A program made the position numbers and the translations under genes. The notes beneath the pieces are model-generated. The model saw nothing but the letters and a program-made list of their open reading frames with translations. It did not search any database and had not been told where the DNA came from. This document shows, piece by piece, positions 36,950 through 49,799 of a stretch of DNA of 64,000 nucleotides. The stretch lies in the NCBI GenBank assembly GCA_947462335.1, contig OX381707.1, forward strand, positions 67,989,740-68,053,739, written 5' to 3'. Position 1 is the first letter of the stretch. The number at the start of each line of letters is the position of its first letter. This stretch comes from Harmothoe impar. Taxonomy: Eukaryota; Annelida; Polychaeta; Phyllodocida; Polynoidae.

Positions 36950-37196
36950 GGAGGGGGCAGCTCGGTTTGCTTCCGGTTATGGGCAGTAGGGGGAGCGTCA
37001 GTCGGCGTGCGCTACAAAACGCGGCCGAGGATGGCGAGTTGCTCACATGTCAATGGATCTCTACCTCCTGAGCTGCTCCTCCTCCTGCTCCCCCTGCCCA
37101 CCTCCCCCAGCACCCACACGCCGCCGCCACCCACAGACCAGGAGCTCAGTGCTGGAGCAGCCCACAGGAGGACACCTCTCACACCTGGACACACAG
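36950..37196 (+). promoter_or_regulatory. CpG-rich candidate promoter/first exon with splice donor
   Basis: GC- and CpG-rich island in AT-rich surroundings. An ATG at 37031 in a strong start context (A at -3, G at +4) opens a frame MASCSHVNGSLPPELLLLLLP with a leucine core. A second ATG at 37047 opens MSMDLYLLSCSSSCSPC. Both frames run to a consensus donor CACACAG/GTAGGT at 37196/37197. It could be the first exon of the PAN gene (splicing to 50681 would be in frame with the second ATG) or of an unrelated gene. No homology recognised. Confidence 0.35.
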
Positions 37197-37204
37197 GTAG
37201 GTAA

Positions 37205-38060
37205 ACTATCTGAGCTGCTCATGGCGGTGTGACCAACTCACTATTGCTCAGTGCTTGAAGCGTTATTCTCTTTGAAATATTCGATGGTTAATTAAACCAT
37301 TGGGAGTTTAGCGTGCGAGGATTGGTCTTCGACGGGGTTACCTTTATAAAAAGTTCATTTGATATCAAAAGTATCAGGTATCAATTGTTCAGTGTTCCCA
37401 TGTATCAGTTCTTGGTGTTGCAGCATTGGAGAGGTTTACCATTAAACCGTTCTCAAACTATGTAGCCCTCCAAAATAAAGTTTGCCTACATATCTTCACA
37501 CTTTAATCATAAGGTTCAGGATATAATCGCAATGATAATCATCTCACGGACTGACACCATACTATATCGATTCTAATGAGGATAACGTCACCCTAAGCCG
37601 ATGATTGCTCTTGAATTTGGTAATTGCATACTCGCACACACAATATATCAGGATGATTCACATTATCTGATGGGTTAGGTGTGTTTCGTGTAGGTAATAA
37701 TTATTGCAATCTGAAATGGAGCACTTTGTTTTCCCGTCACTATATACTTTGATATGACTCTGCTTACTTTAATGATCACTTTGTATCCTATTGAATAAAG
37801 GTTATATAGCGACAGTTTCCAAACGTTTGTAAACCTTTACCTAGCTAACAAACATGTTTGCTAAACCACATAAAGCGTTTGAAAACGTTTTTGTGTGAAC
37901 TAGCGGGGACAGCCTTTTATTACTTGGGTGACATTGATAGCAAATGTAGCCTCTTCATGTAAAAGTATAGTGATAGGTTTGAGTAGTAGTGGATAACTTC
38001 CCTCAGCATCTGCCAGTTGAACACCGCTATCATGAGATTGATGAAAAACGTTATGCAAGC
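37205..38060. other. No gene seen
   Basis: Would be intron if the 37.2-kb donor is used. It contains an AAACGTTTG-rich segment at 37815-37895 in the style of the ACGTT elements. Confidence 0.4.
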
Positions 38061-38065
38061 AATTC

Positions 38066-39086
38066 ATCGTTACTTCAGTAGTCGGACATTTCTTTCCTTT
38101 ATGGGAGTTATTTTGGACTACAATAGCAGATAAAATGGAGGTAGCCTTTGTGTCCTCAAAGCTAATTTTCCCGGATGCTTTACACAGTTATTATTACATA
38201 TTATATTAGTCTGCTTTCTAGTTTGCATATAGAAATAAATGTTTTGTGAGGTGACTTTGTTTAGGATGTGAAACAAAATATATGTTACAGACCAATCAAC
38301 TGAAAACCAACTAGAATATCTTCTCTTAGAGCAGCCAAGGTTGGCCATTTAGGTCTTGCGGCTCTATACGCACACTCTACATGGACATAGCTACATCTAT
38401 GAATAACCTCATAAACTCAATCCACGCGTATGATGTTTCTATGATATTTCTTGGGATACCTTTTTCTCTGGACCGGACTTAATGAAAGAGCTTAGCATTA
38501 GCCTAGTTGTAACATCTATGGTAACGTCTAGTCCATGCTTTGCAGGATTGCAAGATTTGTAAGACTTTTTTCCAAACTAGGTCACAGTTCACAGTGTGAT
38601 TTCCAAAAGTTAAGATGGAACAAGTATGTCTATTACAGTAATAACATACCTTAGAATTTCATGAATAGATGCCAGGTAGAAATTGGGGTTGGTTTCCTCA
38701 TAACCTAGTGTTTAAATAGTTTTCTTTTAGAGAAGATTTGGAGAGAGATGAGGTTAATTGATGACATAACATTGCCTAGATGTACACGTTGCCGTGCATG
38801 TGACCAACTAAGGATTAGTAACCAGTAGTAAAAAGATGAAGAAACTCAAAGTGTCCGACATCAGGTGAAATTGAAACAATTAATTTACTAACTTTGATGA
38901 GGAATTTTTCATCTAAAATCCTAAGAAAGTGGGTATATTATTGCATGGCGATAATGTTTCAACACTCCTCATTCCATATGTATCCTGGAAATAATTGTAT
39001 GAGACATATTAACATAGCTGTAGCTCATAGAAAAGGGGTCACGTTTGTACTGCCAACGAGCGTCCGAAAGTGGTGAATCTACCCTA
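38066..39086. mobile_element. Partial copy of the 21618-22832 family
   Basis: The right end GGTGAATCTACCCTA (39072-39086) and the preceding ACTGCCAACGAGCGTCCGAAA match 22790-22832. Internal AGTGTCCGACATCAGGTGAAA and AGTAGTCGGACAT also match. The left inverted end is missing. Confidence 0.65.
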
Positions 39087-40620
39087 ATAGTATTTATAAA
39101 TAAAAACTTCAAGATGTAATAATGCAAAACCATTTTAAATTACACTATAAATATTCATCTTGTGTAAAGGATCTTTACAAACAAATTGTATACTGTAACA
39201 AATTTTGACCTACCAAAAATACATTTTAAATTGTGAGTGAACAAAATAGCCTTGACATGGATTTGAACTCATGACCCATGGAGTAGTAAGCCTGTGTCCT
39301 AACCACTCCCCCAATTTGAAGAGATGGCATAAGGACCCACAATAGAGGTATATAACTGAAAGGTTTATGGCCCCTAAAACTCCAAATTTCGGTCATGACA
39401 GGAACCAGCTTCAGCTAACCATCTGGCTGCTATAGTTAGCAGAGGAAACAGCACTGGTACCAGACAAAATGGCGCTGTACAGTGATCATCTAGCTAATGC
39501 AGAATACGACCTATCTCTCATCACTTGTACCTAACCTAGTAAGTCATTTCGTGGATCCCTACACAACCAACCTAGGTAAGTTATTATTGTCAGGTTGGTC
39601 AGTACTGACCAGCCCACCATAGTCTTTAAATTCCCAGGGGGAGCCACTGAGTGGTCATCATAGTATCTTACAGGTGGCACCAACTAGTGGTATACAAATA
39701 CAACACACCAATGATGAACCTAGGTTAGCCACTACTGACCCCTCAGTTTTTGAATATAACTTTGCCATTGTGTCTAACATATATATCACGAACCTAAGAT
39801 AGTCTGTTCTAAATAACCCTTTGAACCTATGGATTTTCAGTGTACATGCATACAGCATGATAGGTAATGGGTATAGCTCATTAAACCACTATGCTGACCC
39901 TAAAGGGTTAAGGTGCCAGTGCATAGAGCCACCTGTTCTGTCTGGTGACGTCTTATGAATCTTTGAAATAGGATTTCTGGTATAGGATTTCTGGTATAAT
40001 GTCGAGTCTGACACCTCTTAAGGTCACCGCCATGTAGATTTCACAAAGGATAACAGCAAAACACAAAAAACGCGGTGCACTTCCAAGATTAAGTTATAAA
40101 GTGGCAGACAAAGTCACAAGTAAGTGACTGAAGTTGGAGTTTTCACTTCTCTCCCCCGTATATGCTGGGTACTACACCTAGACTAATGCTGGGGAACTAC
40201 TTTAACTAGAATAGAGTGGTCTCCTAGTTCCGGACAGCACTTTTAGACATCCAGCTTCTAGCTATTAGTTGTAAACTCTATTATTCCTGGTTGCAGGTTG
40301 AGAGGACAAGTGTATTCTTCATTTGGTGTGCTTAAATCATTTATTTATCATAGTTTACCCTAAAATGACCCTGTTCGGAAATAGGTGCTGTCCCTAATTC
40401 TGATTCTGATGCACTAATAGCTTGATATCGAGGCAGGCGTTTGGTATACGGCTGGATATTAGCACGACGCCGAATGCGGACTGCAGATATCTAACCGTGC
40501 CTCAGCATCAACTTTTCACTGCATTTATCCCACTATTTCCTCAGAATCATCAGAATCCAGAAGGTATCCTTACTGGAGCAACTAAGGAATACTGAGTTTA
40601 ATGATACTATAGGCCAAAAA
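39087..40620. other. No gene; one reversed tRNA-like segment
   Basis: A minus-strand tRNA-like/SINE fragment at about 39250-39310 has B box GGATTTGAACTC and distal CCTAACCACT. The segment ACCCTAAAGGGTTAAGG near 39898 resembles an end of the TTAA MITE family. Otherwise nothing recognised. Confidence 0.45.
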
Positions 40621-40621
40621 A

Positions 40622-40965
40622 AAGGGTGTGTTTCAAGTTACATAGTCTGAAAATCTAGGTAGGGTAGGTCGGATTTTTTTTTTAATTCTTTTTTATTTTA
40701 TTTTTTACTTTGACCTGAAAAGTACCCAAAAACTGACTCACAAACTTCAGCGCTGACTCGTTGACAACAGTGTTGACTCATGGACTATCAGATTGCCTCT
40801 GAAATAGCCCCAAAATTGTTTTATAACTACAGATTGATCCCATGGTATGAAAAGTACCTAAAAATTGACTCACAAACTTCAGCGCTGACTCGCCAACACT
40901 GGCGTGGACCATCAAATTGACTCTGAAATAGCCCCAAAATTACTTGATATATACATATTAACCCT
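40622..40965. mobile_element. GTAGGGTAGGTCGG-type element, copy 1
   Basis: Begins GGTGTGTTTCAAGTTACATA then TCTGAAAATCTA and GGTAGGGTAGGTCGG. Two tandem diverged copies of a roughly 125-bp block follow (ACTGACTCACAAACTTCAGC ... TGAAATAGCCCCAAAATT). The reverse-oriented copy is at 57043-57434. Non-coding. Confidence 0.8.
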
Positions 40966-43797
40966 CTGCAGACCATCTTCACCAGGACACGGCTCAGTGG
41001 ACGCCTGTGGTAATATACGACTAATGCCTTACTCGAAAGGACTCGAAAGGGGAAGACTACGGTGAGCTGGTCAGTACTGACCAACCTGACAATACATGTA
41101 TTAACTAAACTATAGGTTGGGCATAAAGGGAGCCAAAGAAGAAAAACTTGGTTAGGCTATAGTGACTGAGAGATTGGTCGTATAAGGAGCCAAAGAATAT
41201 CAGTGCAGCCTACTATTTCAGTATGTGCAGAAATTATGTACAAAGCTAGTTCGTAATGGGATCTGTCATAACAATCCTGCAAATGAGTCATGATACCTCG
41301 CTCAGACAATCATGCAACCATCTGATTCATTCATAGACTCTCATCACAATGTTCTCCAGCATCAATTGAACACAAAAGACTGTGCCATCTTCATACATTA
41401 TACGTCACTTCCAGTAGACTGAATAAAAGATAATGTATATTTAACATTACTCCAATGTCAATTCATGGACTACCTCGAATTTTCTTTTTTTTAAAAATCA
41501 TTTTAGGTCTTTTGGGATAAGTTGTGTTCACTTTTCTTCTTATTTTCACAACTTTGGTTGAATTCCCCAACTGACCTGATTGGCCTGAGTTATTGTCAGA
41601 TTAAAAAAAGATAAATCCAGGATGATCTATGTCCAATCTTGGAATTTATTCATTACAAGATTGATTGTTTTCAGGATGTTCATTATGGATTCACTAAGTA
41701 TTCCTTTCCTGTTTATTGGTAGGCAATGTCATCAATGGCTAAACACCCCTGCACGCCCTTGCACTGACATCATACTTGAACAGCCTTGTTTTTAAACAAT
41801 GCATCTATATAAACATGTAACTTGAAACACCTTTTGTAAACAGAAATATTCAACAACCTCTTGGTGTTCATAGTTACATAAACCAGCCAGTCATTATGCC
41901 ATGAGTTGAGGTGGCAATTTGCGACTAATTCCTGGCACTCTATTCTTAAGATAAAAAGATGAAAGTTACGCCTACTATCATCATCTCCAGACTATGTTGC
42001 CTGAAACCTAAATAGTTCAAATTCACGGCAGAATTCGGATACATGATAGTGACCCCCCCCCCCCCCCCAGTTTAAAAGTTTAAACGGTTCTTGTGGAACA
42101 GGAATACACCTATACAAACATAGGGGGCATTATACAGTACATATATATGGCCACATAATATGGACAGTCCCAAAGTAGATCCATAGAGTAGCTTTCTATT
42201 GATCGCACTAGGTGCAGTTACCATTTATAGTGCCCTATAGTAGTGCCGACATGATTTGGGCCATATTGCCCTACTTTGACATGTCAAAAACAGCCCCTCG
42301 CCAGTAAGCTGGCATGCAATGGTATTGATTCAAATACAATGTCCCTATAGAAAGTAACTTCAATGGCTTCCTCTGCTCATCATGGTAGTCCCAGTGATTT
42401 AAAATGGAATAGACTGATTATGTTTTATTTTCCTCCCACGCACTGGCTGACGTTGTCTATAATTGGATTACATGTACAAAGGTTGGCGCCTGCCCCTATC
42501 GGTTAAACAGTAGCTTTGTCAATTCAGAGAATAGACAGGGGGTATTCTTAGAATTAATCAATTAACGTGTGATTTATATCACAGGTGGTGCAGGGCGTAT
42601 ACGAAGTCCAGGAGCGTCTGAAAGGGAAATGAGATAGTGAAAGAGTGTCAGGAAAAGCATTTGAAACTGAGTCTATAAAGGAGCATGACCTTCAGCATAG
42701 AAATGAGCATGCGTGCAAACGAGCATAACAATTAGAATAAAAGTATAAATATAAAGGTGTGTATGAAAACGAGTCTAAAAATACTTTCTAATTGAATATG
42801 TTGACGGCACCTTATACAGAAATTGAGGTCTTAAAGTCTTTTAAGATCTCTATCAAACGTCAACAATTGTTTCATATAAAACTGTCTAGTATTACTATTT
42901 TAAATAGCATACATCCCACGTATAAATATACCACCTCCTCTCATCTCATAGACTCATCATTAAGATCTCATTGAACCAATAACTGTGAATTATTTTAATA
43001 CGGTCTCTATAATAATGTATAGCTACATTCATACGTGTACGTCATAGGGTATTATGTGAAATATTGATGATGCTGGCATGGTATACCCAGATAAATGCTC
43101 TGCTTTTTGACCTATTGTTTTCAGACTTTGGTTTAAATTGACCCCTCAGTGGCGTATAAATCCAGATGTACCTAGCCTACTACCAATCTCTTGATCACGT
43201 CTTCCTCACTGGCTGGAATGGAACAAATTGGATAGTTTCCACCAACATACACCAGCAGGACTATAAGGGATACAATGATTTTAGTCTAATTTCAGGATAT
43301 GTTTATAACACGGCTTAGATTGAACCAGGTTTCAGCAGAAATAAACAGACTTACAGGGCACCACATGAAATTTCTGTCTCAACTTATCAGGGGGAGGGGG
43401 GGGGGGTAGTTGGTCTATTACCCAGAACCGTCTAATGTCATAGATGGACTCAATTACAGGTAGCAAACACAAATCAGGTGAAAATATGGTGCAATTGTTT
43501 AATCAAAGCAACTGTTCTGTTGTCATGTCCGACTATTTCCTCTGGTTTCCCTCCCTAAATCTAAGAAGCCTCTCCTTCATATTGCCCACTTAGTTGTCAG
43601 ACACCAATCAAGTCCAGCTCCTGTAATTTAGCCATGTCTCAATTCAAAGGACTGAGGAAGTGTACTCAGAGAATAGCAAACTAATTCATCGTGTGGTTTG
43701 GGAGATTTCTACTATTTATAGTGCTCACTACCCATTTTGCTGTTTCAGCATTGTGTATGATTACATTCCGTGCAATGAACTATAATCATCCAATTTA
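40966..43797. other. No gene seen
   Basis: AT-rich DNA with a C homopolymer near 42053-42069 and a G-rich run near 43390. A few short open frames lack recognisable features. Would be intronic if the 37.2-kb exon belongs to the PAN gene. Confidence 0.4.
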
Positions 43798-44118
43798 GGG
43801 AGTGATCATTTTTTAACAACAGGGGGGGGGGGGGTGGTTTTCCGCGCGGAGCGCGCAAAATTTTTTTCACCCCCCCCGGTCAACGGGTCGAAATTTTTTA
43901 CCCCCCCCCCCCAAGGGTCGGAAATTGGCGCGCGCGCGGGCCCTTTGAAGCATAGTAACGCGCGGGCTTTTTGGCCCAAAACAGGTTAAATTTTTTTGAC
44001 CCCCCCCCAAGAGGGGTCCAAATTTTTTACACCCCCCCCGGTCAAGGGGGTCCAAATTTTTTTGCCCCCCCCCCCAAACCAACCCCCCCCCCCCTGTTGA
44101 TAAAAAATGATCACTCCC
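43798..44118. mobile_element. Harbinger-like MITE, 321 bp, intact ends
   Basis: Ends GGGAGTGATCATTTTTTA and its complement with TTA directly outside both (43795-43797, 44119-44121). The interior alternates long C or G runs with AAATTTTTT, plus a very CpG-dense core (43840-43960, including GGCGCGCGCGCGGGCCC). Homologous shorter copies lie at 35138 and 13516. No transposase frame. Confidence 0.87.
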
Positions 44119-44121
44119 TTA

Positions 44122-47067
44122 GACAGTTTGATTAGATGTAAACATGTTGTACACTGGGTAATGGTATGCGGTTTTGAAATGTCATCTAATGTAGGGGGAG
44201 TGGGTTAAGGCTAGGACAAGAGCCCTATCATTAAATGCAGCATGAGGTCTCTCTCTTTGTTGAGTGATTTTGTAGGTTGTTATTCATGAAGTTACAACTT
44301 GACCAAGAGAAATTCTACTCAACATTTCAGTGCGTTACACATGTAACTTTAGGATCAGTGCATTCCCCTCCAACGGGTGTGGAGAGGGGGATTGAATAGA
44401 TGATTTTTGTCCCATTAGGCTTTTGCAAAAACTGGGTATCACTCATTTTTTTGCTGGGAGACATGTTGGCATTAAATCACAGCAGAGACCCATGTGCACT
44501 CTTTGTGCGTTAAATATTCACAGACCCAGGGTCATTGCATGGCTCCGATTTTAACTTAAAATGGGTGTGTTTGCCATTAAAATAGACTATGAATCATATT
44601 GTCTCATATTTTTGCTCATTCCATGAATAGTAGATTAGCCCATCCAGCCCTTGCAGCTATATTTTAGCACCTCCACAGGTAGCTTATCATAGATAATTCA
44701 CCAGTTTAATGGCCAAACTGATAACATACTGTGCTACTTCAGCTATCATAAAAAAGCACTGATAATGCATTGATAAGATATTACAATTAAAAGGTTAAAA
44801 GGAAAAGGCAACTAAAGTATTGGTAGAATCCTGAGTTTTCGTTGTTAGAAAACCTCATTGGTGTTTCAAGCTACATGTTTACAGCATGCATTGTTTAAAG
44901 ATGGTGTATCAGCTAAATATTTAGAGAATTTTTAGTTTTATCATATTACTATTGTATATACTATCCCATACATCTTGCCTAACTTTTAAAATGATTGGCA
45001 GTGTCTTAGTCTATGAGATGAGCACATGCAGTGCAATATCTTTTACTGTAGGTCGACACTAAAACTGTCTATGTTGTGGTACTGCATGGCTCAGTGCTTT
45101 CTCTACCAGGCTAGTTTCCCCTGTACTCACCTGGGGGAGTGACTGAGTCAGTGAGGTGAATAACCAACATTATTTTCTATCTCAAATCATGCATTTATAC
45201 ACAAATATATTTAACATTAAGCACTGCATATCAGCTAAAATAATAACAAAACCCTTGACATTAAAATTATATTGATTTTGAAGAAAAGATTTGGGAAGTC
45301 TATTAGCTGATATACCATCTTTAAAGGTAAGGCTGTTCCAATATCACAGCATCGCAAGGGAGTGCGGGGGTTGTCGGCCATTGATGTCATTGATAGGGGA
45401 TTACTTTAGCCTGCAACGATACGGTGGAACATTGGCACCCCCTTGAGCAAAATAAAATCAGGAGGCATTCTTCCCCATTAATATTGTGGATCACATCTAG
45501 ACAATCAGGCAGGAATACAGAACTAGAAGAAGCGTTGCATATGTCCTACAGATTATGTCACCAATGACTTTAGAATAGAATTTTGATGTAATGCGTTACT
45601 TGGATACTCACTCCATTACTGCTTGAATAGAATATACTTCAAAATAGAAAACAGCATGTGTAGGGGAGTCAATACATGTTGGAAATCATGAAGTGGAAAG
45701 ATTGCACATGTTCCACTGAAACCCTCAGCTCTAACTTATGTTTAAGAAAAAGAATTTTGTCCTTGGACCCTCAGAGTAGCTTTGGAAACATCACTGGTCC
45801 GAATTCTTTATGGTTCTACATCCAGAAAATACCTTTCCCTGTTTATATATCTGATATAGAAGCATGTTCTAGCTAGGTCAGGAGGAAATTTCAAGAAAGG
45901 TTTACTTCTCCAAACAAACAACAGGAGACAAACAACAAGTGTGTAAGAATTGTGATATAGCAGGCATCCAAGGACAGCCACAAAAATAGGAGGGGCCTTA
46001 TGCATATAAAGTGTCTTTGCAAAACACAAATGTGCCATTCAGACCAAATTCTGACCAAACCACTGGTTGGGGTTTATCAATTATAACTCTGAAACAATCT
46101 TCCCAAAAGTCACTCATTTATTTGAATAGAGTATATGCAGGAGAAGCTTGAGTGGTTAGAGAAAAAAAACTGACATTAAAGAACAAACTACCAGACATTG
46201 AAGAACAAACTACCAAACTATTGAATATGGAAAACCATGAATCTGTATCACTTCCGGAGTGCCTCTTTGGGTATCAGAATGATTTTTTAAAAGATGGAAG
46301 GTCCTTTTCTTCCTTAGAAGAAAGTTCATTTCAATAGCTTCAAGCACATGTAATATGAATGCCATGCTATGTAAACTGGTCTATCTATCCCATGATCATC
46401 AAAATTGCATGAATCACATTGAAAAACTTGGAGTTTTGTCAAATAGTTCTGGGCACCAAAGGGTTAAGGGATTAAGCGACATGCTATGTCAGATTTTAAC
46501 AGTGCTGGAAGGGGGGGGGGGGGCTATTCACTAAGAAACGACATAGTTCTTAGGGGGTTCTAATGGAAGTAATAACAAACAATGGTAGATGGGGCAGGGG
46601 TGTTCGAAAATGCCTGAGAATCCAGGGCGTCATATACTTGAATAGCCCCGAAAATTGAAATTACACGGTCATAGACAGCTGCTTTCTTGTGGGAAGATGA
46701 TGGGATATGCAGGTCAGAAATCAATATTTAACTCAGGCCCTGTGCCTGACAGTTTGAATGATTACAAAAGAACTTACAGTGGATATCAATAGCAAAACTG
46801 TACATACTGTGATCTAAAAGGTCGCTATTCTTAAATGGAAAGAAGAAGCCAAGAGTTCACTTACGGTTTTAGGATGCAGTATATCTCATGTCGCTTATAG
46901 AGCGCAGGGTAAAACTCAGAATGTAGTTGCAGTCAATGACAGCTTTGGTGACTCCACTGTCCTTATCGCCAAGTACCAGTGTGAGACGACCACAACCTTT
47001 GGCCGCCAGTATAGTCCATTAAGCAGCATTTATAAGTCCATAGGAATCCCTATGATAACATGATTAT
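44122..47067. other. No gene seen
   Basis: AT-rich DNA. The frame at 46152-46337 (lysine- and glutamate-rich, 61 codons) has no recognised family. A G run lies near 46512. Confidence 0.4.
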
Positions 47068-47069
47068 TA

Positions 47070-47491
47070 GGCCTGTGCCCACTATACGACAAAGAAAGTG
47101 GAATATATGGTCGTTTTGACGTCCAGAAATATGTACATATCTGGGAATATATATAGTAGATATATTCTACTTTAACTGCAGGTATGCTATGTCCACTAGG
47201 CATTATAAATTGCTGCCCAGACTGCCCAGGGCAAACATGGACAAGGTTTTACAATAGAATAAAGAGCATATATTCCAATTTCTGCACTAAAAATCAAACA
47301 TGTTAGATATTCAAATGCCCACTTTTGACGTCCATTTTTGACCCCTGCATATTGCTCTCCCACTTTTGTATTTGAGAATTTTGTCGTCCAGCTGTGTCCA
47401 CAGGGACACAAAACATATATTTCGTATTTGTATTCAAATTCACGTTTTAATGGACGACAAACGGCCTCATATATGCTAGTGGACACAGGCC
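47070..47491. mobile_element. 422-bp TA-flanked TIR element
   Basis: Inverted ends GGCCTGTGCCCACTA and TAGTGGACACAGGCC with TA outside both. Internal GTCGTTTTGACGTCCA and TTTTGTCGTCCAGCTGTG are further partial inverted motifs. Non-coding. Confidence 0.75.
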
Positions 47492-48110
47492 TATTGCTAA
47501 CTAACTATTGCAAAGCCATACGAAGAGTTCATGAAATGGAGTAGCTTTATAGCCATGTATTAAGAGTCAGCCAAAGTGTAGCAGCCAGTATATTGCATGT
47601 ATTATGCTACCAATTCATCCTCATATGAGCACAATATTCCATCTTTATTTCTAGCTTTGATGATTAATTTTTCCCGGTGTTCTGGGGAAAACAGACAAAA
47701 AGTATGCCTGTTCCAACTGGATAACTACGTCAATGACAAGTCTAGAGAGCTTTGATCAGCCCTCTCAATGGCAAATGTCACAGGGGAGGACATAAAAAAG
47801 GGCAGCGATGCTCTGGTGATTCTTTTAACCATCTAAAATTTCTTTACAAATTTGCCTAATCATTCCCACTGATCTCCTTTCTTTTCTTGGTGTGGGGGTC
47901 GGATCCTTCTTTTCCTTCCTGTTGATAGTTCAAATACACTCATTTTTCTACGTTTTTTGTGTTTCTTCATATTTTGTCATGTTTTTTAGCACATTGGTAT
48001 CATGATTCTAGGAATGCCTAAAATGGAACTGGATAGTACCCTTATCTATCAACAGCATAACTGTGGCTATTTAGTGGTTAACATCAGGCATACATAGACG
48101 AAGGCGCACG

Positions 48111-48169
48111 AGTAGAGTTCCTCACTGAGGGTTATTTCACTCCGCTTCGCCTCATGAGGAACTCTATGA
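48111..48169. repeat. Imperfect inverted repeat
   Basis: AGTAGAGTTCCTCA and TGAGGAACTCTATGAG enclose GTTATTTCACTCCGCTTCGCC. Short hairpin element or chance structure. Confidence 0.65.
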
Positions 48170-48979
48170 GTGTTCCTTTGTGTTTATTTCATGTGATAAT
48201 TAACAATATTCATCAAAATTCCACTTAATTGCTCTCAACAAGATAATTTGTAGTGGTTGAGTCAACAATTCTGATGTTTTGACAGGCCATGAAAAATGGG
48301 CAATGGTTATTTCACGGGGGTGTTAACTACGGCCTTCCTTGGTTAAGTCAATGGGAGTGCCGTATTCACCATGAAATAAGAATGAGTTATTTAGGATGCT
48401 AAATATTGACATGAGAAGGGGCTAATTGTCATTGGCAGCAGCTATTTGGGGCAGTTAATCTGAGTATAGTTTCTTTCCTCTCCTGCAGAAGCTATCAATC
48501 TATGTAACTATTTTTACGAGTCGGTACTCTGTTATACTATCTGAATGTTCTCTATTTGGTTTTGCTGAAAAGCGCCCCATGTTGTCATTGGAACCAAATA
48601 CAAATCATCAAAACTCAATCAACACTCAAACTTTGCATACGAATACACCAACCTGACATCGTGTTCTTATCAGTCAGGCCTACTCAACTGTCCTGCTGAT
48701 TGAAATCATTGTCCTTTTTTCATGTTAGCAGCTGTCTTAGGAAAACTAACAAAACCAAACTTGTTTCCAATCACTGCGAAGAAAACTGCACTTGATAATA
48801 CTAAGAACTGTCAAATTATAGCCGCTCGTTTTAGCCATGTGCAATAAGTCTGTTGCTTTGCCTTACACCCCCATCGCAATCTTTCCAGTCGATTTAGATG
48901 CATTATTTGGTCCGACTTAGTTCAGCAGACATCTGTTGATAACATGATAAAGGTTCCTGGGTTGAGTATTTATTTAACC

Positions 48980-49102
48980 AATAATGTATGAATATCCCCG
49001 AACGCAGGGTGTGTATACTTGAATAACGAACCGAGGTGCGTAGCACCGAGGTTTGTTATTCATGAATACACACCCTAAGTTCGGGGATATTCATATATTA
49101 TT
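48980..49102. repeat. 123-bp near-perfect hairpin element
   Basis: The arms read AATAATGTATGAATATCCCC, GAAC, AGGGTGTGTAT, TGAATAACGAACC and are closed by GAGGTGCGTAGCACCGAGG. Only scattered mismatches occur. It is built the same way as the 3656-3759 hairpin (long arms, short GC-rich loop) but with different sequence. Confidence 0.9.
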
Positions 49103-49376
49103 AGGTTTATTATACGATATTTCCATTCAAATGCCTTTATTTACCTTATATGAGTCCAAATTTGGCCATTTTGAAGGATTATTGACTGAATATCACTCGT
49201 ACACCTAGCGCCATGTTGTTTTGATATCCCACCAACCCTGCTCGCTGATTGGTGGAGCTAAAACGGGACAGCCAATGAGAGGACGCGATACAAAAAGGCT
49301 TTGGTACCTGAGCGCGGGGCGCATTCGTTAGATAGACTAGAACCTAACCAGCGTTTCCCGTGCTTTGTACCATGTC

Positions 49377-49765
49377 TGCTGTGGCCGAGCGGTTAGCGCT
49401 TATGGCTCACACGCCAGGGGTCCCCGGTTCAATCCTGAGAGAGGTCGGGTGGAAACGTAGCAATTTTAAAGTGCCTATATATATGTGAAAAAAAATACTA
49501 TTAATTATTTTAACGAATAGGTAAGTTAAGTCCAACTACTACCTTTATGGTAAAAAAGAAATTAGAAAAAAATATTGATTTTCAAAGAAATTATACCAAA
49601 AAATGCCTTTTCTTCTGTAACTCGGTAAATAATGGTCCTACAGGGCTGGAAATCCGCCTGTAGACTCCTTGTTTCGCCACCTCCCCCTACCAGCGCCGCC
49701 ACGGCGTGGTGGTTAGCACGTCGGACTTCAAGTCTTGATGTAGCGTGTTCGAGTCTCCATGAATC
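49377..49765 (+). repeat. Two tRNA-like segments (SINE or tRNA pseudogenes)
   Basis: 49377-49447 has A box TGGCCGAGCGGTTAGCGC and B box GGTTCAATCC, Ser/Leu-tRNA style. 49696-49765 has GCGTGGTGGTTAGCACG and B box GTTCGAGTC. Neither pairs into a complete cloverleaf with a normal acceptor stem. tRNA-derived SINE heads are the simplest reading. Confidence 0.55.
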
Positions 49766-49799
49766 CTCGGATTTTATGGCTGTCGAGAGTTCCGACAGA

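Noticed and set aside
49377..49447. Functional tRNA-Ser/Leu gene
   Set aside because: Internal promoter boxes are good but I could not pair acceptor or variable arms.
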